64,000 nucleotides of DNA, taken from the NCBI GenBank assembly GCA_965231865.1, contig CBDDOJ010000002.1:62001-126000 (forward strand), in the 5' to 3' direction. The translations under genes and the position numbers were made by a program. Origin of the DNA: WTGA01 sp965231865. GTDB taxonomy: Bacteria > Pseudomonadota > Gammaproteobacteria > Arenicellales > Poriferihabitantaceae. The notes beneath the pieces are model-generated. The model was given only the letters and a program-made list of their open reading frames with translations, searched no databases and was not told the DNA's origin. This document shows, in pieces, positions 16,827 to 24,380 of this stretch (the first letter of the stretch is position 1; each line of letters begins with the position of its first letter).

Positions 16827-18045
16827 CGAGAGTCCGTTTTTCTGGATGATGGGCGACCCTGAATATGCAGACATACACGCTGAACACAGGGGCAGGTTTT
16901 TAGAAAAGAAAGCTGCCGATATCCTTGGTTCGGTTTTCGGAGTTCAAAATGTGTTTGAAAACGTCGTTATTTCGGAAAAAGGGGGCGACCCAAAAGGGGA
17001 GATTGACGTACTGGTGGTTTACGGAGAGTTCGCTATCGTGGCACAGGCCAAGTCGAAGCGTGTCACTCTAAGTGCGCGTGCGGGCGACACTGAAGCACTG
17101 GAAAAGGATTTCAAGGGCGCGATACAGGACCCCTATCAACAGGCCCTCAAATGCATTGAACTAATCAAGGCAGGTGCCAAATGTATCACCAAGAGCGACA
17201 ATGAGTTAGAACTGCATGCACTTCCGCGCTTTTTCGCTATGGTAGTGTTGAGTGATTCCTTCCCGGCTTCCACCGTGTTGTCTCGGGGCATGCTTGAACG
17301 AAGCAATCAGATGGCTCCGGTGATCTGGGATATCGGTGTGCTTGATTGCGTTGCACGCCTACTTCCTAAACCGATAGATATGCTGTTGTACCTAAAGTAT
17401 CGATCAGACGGTTTTGCTAACATCCTGTCGGACAGTGAATACAATTATCTTGGCTATCACATTGAATCGAAACTCGCACTGCCGCCAGACATAAACTTCA
17501 TGGAGTTGGGGCGAGACCATGCGACGGTCGTGGACAACTTCATGGTAGCAGCAGATCTTGGTATCAATGCCGATCGCCCGGTAGGTATCTTGGAGCAGGT
17601 CAATATCCCGGTAGTATCCGAGTTGCTGGCAAAGTTGAAGAATGCCGATCCGAGGGTTGCCTCTGTCGCTATCGACCTCTACGAATTTTCAAGTGCTACC
17701 CTCAAAGACATTTCAAGGACCATTCTGGAGGTGCGTGCAGAAATCTCTGCAACAAGAAAAGCGATCAAGGCTTTCTCAATCCGAACGGTATCTGGGGGAC
17801 TCACTTATGCGGTTGTGCTTAGCCTAGACGCAAAGGCTGCTGAGGCTGCTCGTGTAATCGGTGCGAAGCACAAATACGATAGTAAGAGTGATCGTTGGTA
17901 CGTCATTGTTGACAGCGTTCAAACCAACAACCCCATTGATAGTTTGTTGCCACTCATTTGGCCTTGGATAGAGGATAAAGGTGAGGCGCATGCATCGCAT
18001 CAGGTTGCGAGGATGTTCAACTCAAGCCAGAGAGACGCGCTGTAG
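16827..18045 (+). pseudogene. 3' part of the IS-interrupted gene, with PD-(D/E)XK/NERD-like nuclease domain
   Basis: About 405 codons in frame with the 5' part at 14177-15033. The segment GEIDVLVVYGEFAIVAQAKSK has the D...(E/Q)xK arrangement of NERD/PD-(D/E)XK nuclease-like domains: an Asp in EIDVLV, then QAK on the next strand. The acidic residue usual before the lysine is a glutamine, as in many NERD-type domains. The C-terminus (KYDSKSDRWYVIVDS) is another small alpha/beta region. An ATG at 16810 inside the IS end could still start a 411-aa C-terminal fragment containing the nuclease-like domain. The intact protein would be about 691 aa. Its location among IS and defence genes fits an antiphage role, but that is inference. 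Confidence 0.75.
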
Positions 18046-18538
18046 GTAAGAAGCGGTCAGACGGGGACGAAAAGAGCCCTGAAACAACCCAAGGAGAAAG
18101 TAAACAATATTGATAACTGAGGAAGTTATGATTGAACGAATTATGCCAAATGCCTGAATTTTATTTAGTCGGTACTTTTGTCGGTGTCAAAAGATATTGA
18201 ATTCACTAATATCATTTTATAACAGTGGCATACCGTCTAATTTGAGTCCGATCAATCAATTGACAGCTCTTCATTGTTTTGTACCTGAAAGACTGAGATT
18301 TCCTTCTGCAGTGGCTTCTATGTAGTGTCTGTCAGAAAATCCCGTTTGTGCAAGCTTTTTGATAGGGTTTTCAAACGAAGGTAGGTCCACAGGCGGATAA
18401 TCGTCCCATAGTGTTCTCTGAAACCCTTTTTTTTGCTGGACTTCCCCCCGCCGCCACGGACCCGCATGGATACGACTCCGTCAAACCGGGGCATTCACCG
18501 GGTCTCCCATTCCCTGTGGCAGCCCTTGATGAAACCCG
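18046..18538. other. AT-rich intergenic region with an extra IS end
   Basis: About 490 bp with no gene. It contains a third copy of the IS terminal sequence (18325-18343) and, 20-30 bp further on, GGGTTTTCAAAC, reminiscent of the inward part of the opposite end. It looks like the scar of another ISNCY-like element. Confidence 0.55.
18325..18343 (+). mobile_element. Solo ISNCY-like terminal repeat (remnant)
   Basis: GTGTCTGTCAGAAAATCCC matches the left end of the complete element (GTGCTTGTCAGAAAACCCC) at all but three or four positions. No transposase follows. Confidence 0.65.
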
Positions 18539-19699
18539 CTACGGGTTTTTCTCCGGTGCCCTGTCTCCCCCGGGCTCCGGGCCCTGAAGATGAACAGTAG
18601 TCGTTGGAAACGCACATTCCGCACCATTGCTTTCAATAATTTTCAATATCTCCAGCATGATCTGCTGCTTGGTGCTGAAAAACTCCGTCCCCACCCGGGT
18701 TTTGGTATAACAGTAGATAAAAAAGTCCAAAGAAGACGGAGCGAAGGTGGTGAAACTGACCATGATGGTTTGTTCCTGGTCAATTTCCGGGTGCGATTGA
18801 ATCAGGTCGGTTACCTGTTGCACAATTGAATTGATGGCGGTGGCATCACTGTAACGAATCCCGATGGTTTCGTAGATTCGTCGGTTGGTCTGGCGGGAAA
18901 CGTTTTCTATCGCGATGCTGGAAAAGGCGGCATTCGGCACGTACAGCGGTCTGCTGTCAAAGTTTCGGATAACGGTTATCCGCCAGCCGATTTCTTCCAC
19001 CACCCCTTCGATTTCACGTTCTGGAGAACGTACCCAGTCACCCACGGAAAAAGGGCGGTCCAGGTGCAGCATGAATCCACCGAAAAAGTTTGCCAGCATA
19101 TCCCGTGCCGCAAACCCCACCGCGATGCCTCCGACTCCGCCGAAAGTGAGAACACCTGCCATACTGAACCCCAGTGTCTGCATCGCGATCAGCCCGGCAA
19201 CAATGCATACCGACAGCTTCAATATCTTGCTGATGGCATCCGCAGCCGACTGGTTGATTTCCTCGTCCCGGTCACGTTTCCTGGCAAGGAACCCTGCGTG
19301 CATGGATTTTATCAATCGCAACAGGAACCAGGCGAAAACGATGATCACTCCCACCTTCCTGGCCAATCCCGCATACTCCTGCAAAGAAGATTCAGCCGCC
19401 GCCAGCACGATATTGACCATCACCGACACCCCGACAATCCAGATCAGCACACGCAATGGCGGCCCCACGGAATCAATCACCGCATTGTCCCAAGCGGTGG
19501 CCGTTTTATCGGCCTGGCCGGCAAGGCGGCGGACCAAAAACCCGCTCGCCAGGCTCAAAAAGAAGGTGATTCCCAGTACGATCAGGACCCTGGCAATCGT
19601 GGTCCCCGTGCTGAATTCGGTCGTCAGGCTGTGGATGAATTCCATGGATGAGCAGGTTGGTTGGGGATTGATATTCTGGTTTGACTCGGCCTGTTGCAT
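18539..19699 (-). CDS. Small-conductance mechanosensitive channel (MscS family)
   Basis: 386 aa. Three to four transmembrane segments fill the first ~200 residues. The glycine/alanine-rich pore helix is seen as FGGVGGIAVGFAARDMLANFFGG. It is followed by the MscS beta domain (PFSVGDWVRSPEREIEGVVEEIGWR, RNFDSRPLYVPNAAFSS) and a cytoplasmic alpha/beta domain. The channel releases solutes during hypo-osmotic shock at the inner membrane. ATG 19699 and an internal ATG at 19645 (MEFIHSLTTEF) are both possible; neither has a strong ribosome-binding site, and the internal one gives the more typical N-terminus. Confidence 0.9.
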   Translation of the reverse strand: MQQAESNQNINPQPTCSSMEFIHSLTTEFSTGTTIARVLIVLGITFFLSLASGFLVRRLAGQADKTATAWDNAVIDSVGPPLRVLIWIVGVSVMVNIVLAAAESSLQEYAGLARKVGVIIVFAWFLLRLIKSMHAGFLARKRDRDEEINQSAADAISKILKLSVCIVAGLIAMQTLGFSMAGVLTFGGVGGIAVGFAARDMLANFFGGFMLHLDRPFSVGDWVRSPEREIEGVVEEIGWRITVIRNFDSRPLYVPNAAFSSIAIENVSRQTNRRIYETIGIRYSDATAINSIVQQVTDLIQSHPEIDQEQTIMVSFTTFAPSSLDFFIYCYTKTRVGTEFFSTKQQIMLEILKIIESNGAECAFPTTTVHLQGPEPGGDRAPEKNP

Positions 19700-19827
19700 G
19701 CCGGTTCGTGGATGGCCCGTACCGCCATCAGCGCTTTCCCCCGGCCATCATGGCCCGCCCTCGCAGGGAAATTGAATCCGGCAACTCTCCGAACAGGCAG
19801 CAAGTCCGGCAACGACTCGGATACCGC

Positions 19828-20139
19828 CTACTGCTCATTGCCGGTTTTCTCAACCCATTGTGTGTATCCACCATTCAAACTGTAGGAATGGACGAATCCA
19901 CGGGAATTGAAATACTCCGCGGCCCCCCTGCTGAGGTTACCATGATAGCAGTAGACAATGAGCGGAACCTGGTGACAGGTTTCTTCGATAAATGCTTCGA
20001 CATTGTCATGGTTGACATGCTTGGCCTGTTCAATATGCCCCTGGCCAAAAGACGCATTGTCCCGGATGTCTATGACAGTCACCATCCCGGCTGCGATTAA
20101 TTCTTTCGCCTGTTCAATCTCTATGGTTTGAAATGCCAT
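19828..20139 (-). CDS. glpE: Thiosulfate sulfurtransferase GlpE (rhodanese)
   Basis: 103 aa from ATG 20139. The longer frame to 20205 adds residues unlike the family. It is a single-domain rhodanese with the active-site loop CYHGNLS, in which Cys64 is the persulfide-carrying nucleophile. This is the exact six-residue loop type of E. coli GlpE (108 aa). TVIDIRDNASFGQGHI, the CH2A-like segment, and NGGYTQWVE at the end are conserved. It transfers sulfur from thiosulfate to cyanide or thiol acceptors in the cytoplasm. No glycerol-metabolism gene is next to it. Confidence 0.9.
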   Translation of the reverse strand: MAFQTIEIEQAKELIAAGMVTVIDIRDNASFGQGHIEQAKHVNHDNVEAFIEETCHQVPLIVYCYHGNLSRGAAEYFNSRGFVHSYSLNGGYTQWVEKTGNEQ

Positions 20140-20295
20140 GGTTTTTCCCGGGGCTCTCGGATGAACCCATTGAAAGAGGCAGGACGGAATATAACACTGA
20201 TCCATCCCCGGAAGTACTGTGAGAGCTGCTGTCCAACGGAATAGGGAACGCTTTCAGGGTCACCCGTTCGAATATTTCATTGGCGATACCCCGGG

Positions 20296-22662
20296 TCAGC
20301 GCCAGTTAATTGAACGCGGGGGCCGGGTGTAGTCCCTGCCTGACCGGGTGAGGCTGAAAACACGGGCCTGAAATGTTGCCTGGTTCACCTCATCCGGAAA
20401 CTCGTCTTTCAACGAATCAAAGGCCTGGTCAAAGGCATCTGGATCATCAAACAAGTCTGACAGCCCTTCCACCCAGGCCAGCCTGTCGAATTTATCGGTA
20501 AAACGGTCGCGGCACCCATCATAGGTCTTCCTCACCTGGGGCTCGTTGACCCCGTAACTTCTCATCCTGCCCACCAGGGTGCGCAAATTGCCGGGGGTTT
20601 TGCACGCTTCAGCGGCCTCCTCCAGAAGAACCCGCCCCGTATCGGCATCACCCATCTCCATATAGGCCCTGGACAAACACGCAAGGTCCAGGAATCCGTT
20701 TGCCACCCCCTTTCCGTGCTCCAGCAGTTCCTTCCCCAACCCAATTTCGGGGAGATGCTCGATTACCACACCCGAAAATTTTACAAAGTCCCGGGTTCTG
20801 GCCGAACCGCTGTCCCGAAGTGTTTGGGAAGCGGATGCCAGGATCTCTCCTGCAAGGGTTCTTCCCAATTCCCGGTCTTCCAGGCCAAGCGCCAGCTTGA
20901 CAATCTGGTTTGTCTCGGAAAAATGACGGGTCCGGCCCGCCATTTTCTGAAACAGTCCGCGCAACCAGTTGGCATCCCGGGTGGTCCGGTCGATTGTTTC
21001 CACCAGTTCCCTGTACTGGCAGAAATCAAAATTGGTGGAGTCCAGAAGCTGTTCGGCACTCTCCAGCAGCTTTGTCACGTAATGGCTGTCTTCCAGTTTT
21101 TCAGCCACCTTTGCGGAAAGCTCAATAAAATGCCTGGAAACCCTGCAGGATTTTTCCATCTCCTGAAATTCCCGGTACAACTGCTGGTTCGCCTCACGCT
21201 TTCGAAGTTTGTCCTGTAACCGTTCATTCCAGTTCGGGTCTTCGCTGTGGGCTGCGACGGCTTCGGCGACTTTTTCAAGTTCAGCCAGGCTCTCTGCCGA
21301 TTCTTCCGCCTTGAGCAATAAACCGGTTTCCCTCTCCCGGTCGTTCAGGATCAACCTTGATTTCTCATGTGCAGCCAGGTAGTCCAGCGAGGAACCTGCC
21401 GTACCCTGCAGTTTGTCCAGGGCCGATTCAGCGAGCCCGGTCTCACCGGGCAGGGGGCCACCCATGGCATCCAGCACCCTGGAAACCGCATTGAAATCGG
21501 ATGCCTCGCCAATGGCCCTGGCCAGTATTCTGTTCACCCAATCGTGATCACCCAGGTGATTCCACACCTGCTCGGCCAGGCTCAAAAGACCATGGCTTCC
21601 CACGGTCTGTTCCTCGGCCCGCTGATAGACCTGGCCCACAAATTCCTTGTCGCCGGTATCCGACAAGATGGCTTCGGCCAGTTTGATGAGTTCTCCCGGA
21701 CCGGTGACCCGGCTTTCTGCTTTGGCATAAATGGACCTGGCCAGTTCGGGATGTTCAAGATCGGTGGCCGCCTTCCGTGCCAGCAACAGTAGCGCATCCC
21801 TGTCATGGACATCCGGGAGACCTTTTTCGTAAAGCTCCGCCGCGGTTTCCCTGTCTGATTTGAGATCCCAGTATCCGTCCCCAAGGTCAATGTATTCGTC
21901 ACCGGACATGGCGAATTCCAGGCCCTCTTCAAGCAGCGCATCCACCTTGTCGTCATCGTTGAGCAGGGACTTGAAACCTTCGGCAAGCTGAACAAACTGC
22001 CTGGGAAACTGGGCATCCGCTTCGGCTTCTTCGAGAATGTCTTTCGCCCACTGGCTGTCCTGGAACACCGACAGGGCCCCCCCTGCAAAGTCCACTGTCT
22101 GTCCAATGTCCTCACAATATCGTTCCGCTCTTCCATACAGGGCCCTGGCACTGTCCGGGTCACCGTTCTCCACCATGCTCCGGGCCAGCTCCAGATAGGC
22201 TTCAACAGTACTGCAATCGCCTTCAACCTGGGCATACAGGGCATTGGCGAGATCACTGTCCCCCAGCTTGCTTTCTGCCAGGCCGGCCAGCACCACCCGC
22301 TGCAGGGGATCCGTAATCTCTTCCATCCCCTGCCTGAATAATGCGGTACCCCTGTCCCGGTCCCCCAGCACACTGGCAATGGCGCTGCCCACTTCGGCGT
22401 ATTCCATCCCTTCGAAACAGGCATCTTCTCCCTGCTCAAGCAGGTCTGCCGCATAGGCCCTGTCCCCCAGCAGGCTGCTGAATCCCTCTGCAGCCATGAC
22501 ATACTCCTTTGGAAACTGGCACTGCATTTCAGCCTGTGTCAGCAGGTGTCTCACATAATCCGTGTCCGCCAGGTTCTCGGCAACCTTTGTGGCCAGGGCG
22601 ATGTAATCCTGTGTGCCGACACAGCCGGACTCCAGGGATTCGAATTCAGATTTTGTGGTCAT
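20296..22662 (-). CDS. 788-aa helical-repeat protein (TPR/Sel1-like, ~34-residue period)
   Basis: The whole protein is built of acidic helical repeats. An LGDxDxAxxLxxxAE-type signature recurs at residues ~31 (LADTD), ~65 (LGDRA), ~99 (LGDRD), ~133 (LGDSD) and ~166 (NGDPD), a 33-34 residue period matching TPR-length helix-turn-helix units. Later copies are more diverged and the last ~300 residues only faintly periodic. There is no signal peptide, membrane segment or enzymatic motif. A superhelical protein-binding scaffold is likely. The ATG at 22662 fits. It borders the defence island but is compositionally like core genes. Function unknown. Confidence 0.75.
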   Translation of the reverse strand: MTTKSEFESLESGCVGTQDYIALATKVAENLADTDYVRHLLTQAEMQCQFPKEYVMAAEGFSSLLGDRAYAADLLEQGEDACFEGMEYAEVGSAIASVLGDRDRGTALFRQGMEEITDPLQRVVLAGLAESKLGDSDLANALYAQVEGDCSTVEAYLELARSMVENGDPDSARALYGRAERYCEDIGQTVDFAGGALSVFQDSQWAKDILEEAEADAQFPRQFVQLAEGFKSLLNDDDKVDALLEEGLEFAMSGDEYIDLGDGYWDLKSDRETAAELYEKGLPDVHDRDALLLLARKAATDLEHPELARSIYAKAESRVTGPGELIKLAEAILSDTGDKEFVGQVYQRAEEQTVGSHGLLSLAEQVWNHLGDHDWVNRILARAIGEASDFNAVSRVLDAMGGPLPGETGLAESALDKLQGTAGSSLDYLAAHEKSRLILNDRERETGLLLKAEESAESLAELEKVAEAVAAHSEDPNWNERLQDKLRKREANQQLYREFQEMEKSCRVSRHFIELSAKVAEKLEDSHYVTKLLESAEQLLDSTNFDFCQYRELVETIDRTTRDANWLRGLFQKMAGRTRHFSETNQIVKLALGLEDRELGRTLAGEILASASQTLRDSGSARTRDFVKFSGVVIEHLPEIGLGKELLEHGKGVANGFLDLACLSRAYMEMGDADTGRVLLEEAAEACKTPGNLRTLVGRMRSYGVNEPQVRKTYDGCRDRFTDKFDRLAWVEGLSDLFDDPDAFDQAFDSLKDEFPDEVNQATFQARVFSLTRSGRDYTRPPRSINWR

Positions 22663-22732
22663 CAGCGATTTTCAGGGTTTTGGTGTATTCCAGCAGAAAA
22701 GTACCACAGATGCAAAATTATAGGGCGGGGAT

Positions 22733-23218
22733 GTGGGCATTGGACCGGATCGAGGGGATATTGATAAATCTGTGGATTACGGATTGTTGACGGCACCGGA
22801 CCATGCCACAATCAGCCTTCCCGACCGTGACCGTTTGGCCTATATCGGGTCATTGAAAAAAGCTCAGCTTGGTGGTTCGAAGGGTGACTATTTCAAAATC
22901 ATTTCAAACGCCGTCGATCGATCATTGGATATCTATTTGAAGGCCGCTGCCGGTGAAGATTCCGAGCCAGCTGATCGTAATCAATTTCTGAAGATCGGGG
23001 AGCTTGCAAAAAAGGTGGATGAACCAAATTCCACCATTCGCCACTGGACGAAAGAAGGCCTCTTGGACGTTGCTGAAGTCACGGAATCTGGCTACCAACT
23101 TTATGCGCTGGAAATGGTCGATCGTATCAAGCAAATCCATGCCCTCAAGGAACAACGGTTTGCGCTGCAGGAAATCAAAGGCAAACTCTCTTTTTCTTGT
23201 AATTCCAATCGTGACTGA
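22733..23218 (+). CDS. MerR-like HTH protein, start uncertain
   Basis: Up to 161 aa from a GTG at 22733; the true start may lie further in. The second half contains a clear MerR-type winged HTH: FLKIGELAKKVDEPNSTIRHW, then YQLYALEMVDRIKQIHALKEQRFALQEIKG, where the final helix is the usual dimerisation-helix start. It then stops without a ligand-binding domain. The N-terminal part (LPDRDRLAYIGSLKKAQLGG, then VDRSLDIYLKAA) is unrecognised. It precedes hrgA by 37 bp on the same strand and may regulate the defence operon. Confidence 0.6.
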   Translation: MGIGPDRGDIDKSVDYGLLTAPDHATISLPDRDRLAYIGSLKKAQLGGSKGDYFKIISNAVDRSLDIYLKAAAGEDSEPADRNQFLKIGELAKKVDEPNSTIRHWTKEGLLDVAEVTESGYQLYALEMVDRIKQIHALKEQRFALQEIKGKLSFSCNSNRD

Positions 23219-23255
23219 TATGATGAATGGATACAAGAATCAGGGAGACTGAAGC

Positions 23256-24209
23256 ATGGCTCTGAATTTGGCCAATACCGTTGTTGCGTTTTTACAGCAG
23301 AACCCGGAGCAGAAATTTACAGCCCGGGAAATTGCCAATTGGATATTGAAAACCTATCCAGATGAATGTCGCCAAAAGCAAAAGCGCTCTACCGCAAAGA
23401 TAAATCCGCTTGACAACGAAACCGCTCTCTTGCAGCAAATTGTTGCTGAAATCGGCTCACAGCGTCCCCGGCTGCAGAAACGTTATCCAAAGGTTAAAAC
23501 CACGGAAGGACGTCCTCGGAAATATTATTTCACTGAATCAACGGACAGCGCAGAAATCGATCATGCTGAGAGGAGCAAAGCCTCTCCTGCTTCAAAGGGA
23601 AATCGTTCTGTTGTCAAGGAGCATGACCTTTACCCAGTCCTATCCGAATTTCTTTGGTCAGAGCTTGAAATCTGCAGCAAGCGCATTGATGAAAAACGGT
23701 CCCGTAATTCACGAGGTGCTGGCGGCAATAAGTGGCTTTATCCTGACCTTGTTAGCATGGAAGATCTCAGCGGCGACTGGCATCGTGAAATCAAAGACTG
23801 CGTACAGCAATACGCTGATAAAAAGACAAAGCTCTGGTCTTTTGAAGTCAAGATTCTGATTAATCGTTCCAATGTGCGCGAAGTGTTTTTTCAAGCTGTC
23901 AGCAACTCTTCATGGGCGAATTTCGGCTATCTGGTTGCCAGCGAAATCACAGGTGCGGACACCTTAAAAGAGCTTCGCATACTTGCAGGTCTGCATGGTA
24001 TTGGCTTCATCAAACTGGATGCTGAAAATCCATCGGAAAGTCAGATCATGATTCCTGCTAAAGAACGAAATGAAATTGACTGGGATACAACAAACCGGCT
24101 GACCGAGGAAAACAAGGACTTTCGGGAATATATAAAACTTATTCGTCAGTTCTACCAAACCGGGGAGATACGCCACTCCGATTGGGACATGCGTGTTGCT
24201 GAAGATTAG
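23256..24209 (+). CDS. hrgA: HrgA/COG2958 family protein with PD-(D/E)XK-like C-terminus
   Basis: 317 aa, AT-richer than the core. The N-terminal ~60 residues (QNPEQKFTAREIANWILKTY) form an HTH-like domain. After a linker, the C-terminal domain shows the nuclease-like pattern WLYPDLVSMED followed by LWSFEVKILI, that is Asp ... Glu-x-Lys, typical of PD-(D/E)XK folds. The layout resembles HrgA of Helicobacter, known to replace a type II restriction gene at a restriction-modification locus. The start ATG has GGGAGACTGAAGC upstream, a good ribosome-binding site. A link to DNA restriction or regulation is plausible but untested. Confidence 0.65.
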   Translation: MALNLANTVVAFLQQNPEQKFTAREIANWILKTYPDECRQKQKRSTAKINPLDNETALLQQIVAEIGSQRPRLQKRYPKVKTTEGRPRKYYFTESTDSAEIDHAERSKASPASKGNRSVVKEHDLYPVLSEFLWSELEICSKRIDEKRSRNSRGAGGNKWLYPDLVSMEDLSGDWHREIKDCVQQYADKKTKLWSFEVKILINRSNVREVFFQAVSNSSWANFGYLVASEITGADTLKELRILAGLHGIGFIKLDAENPSESQIMIPAKERNEIDWDTTNRLTEENKDFREYIKLIRQFYQTGEIRHSDWDMRVAED

Positions 24210-24380
24210 TTTTTCTCCAGTGCCCCTATAACTTTCTGTTTTTTGCTTCCGTATTCAAAAACGCTATGCTATTGCTCTTGACCAAGAAAGAGGCCAATTT
24301 ACTTGGGATAATTCACGAGCCAATCGCAACCAGAAAAAGCAAAGGGAACACAGAGGAGGAAGCGTGAGAAGGACCGGAAG

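Noticed and set aside
24278..24312. TTGACC and GATAAT as an hsdM promoter
   Set aside because: The spacer is 23 bp, too long for a sigma-70 promoter.
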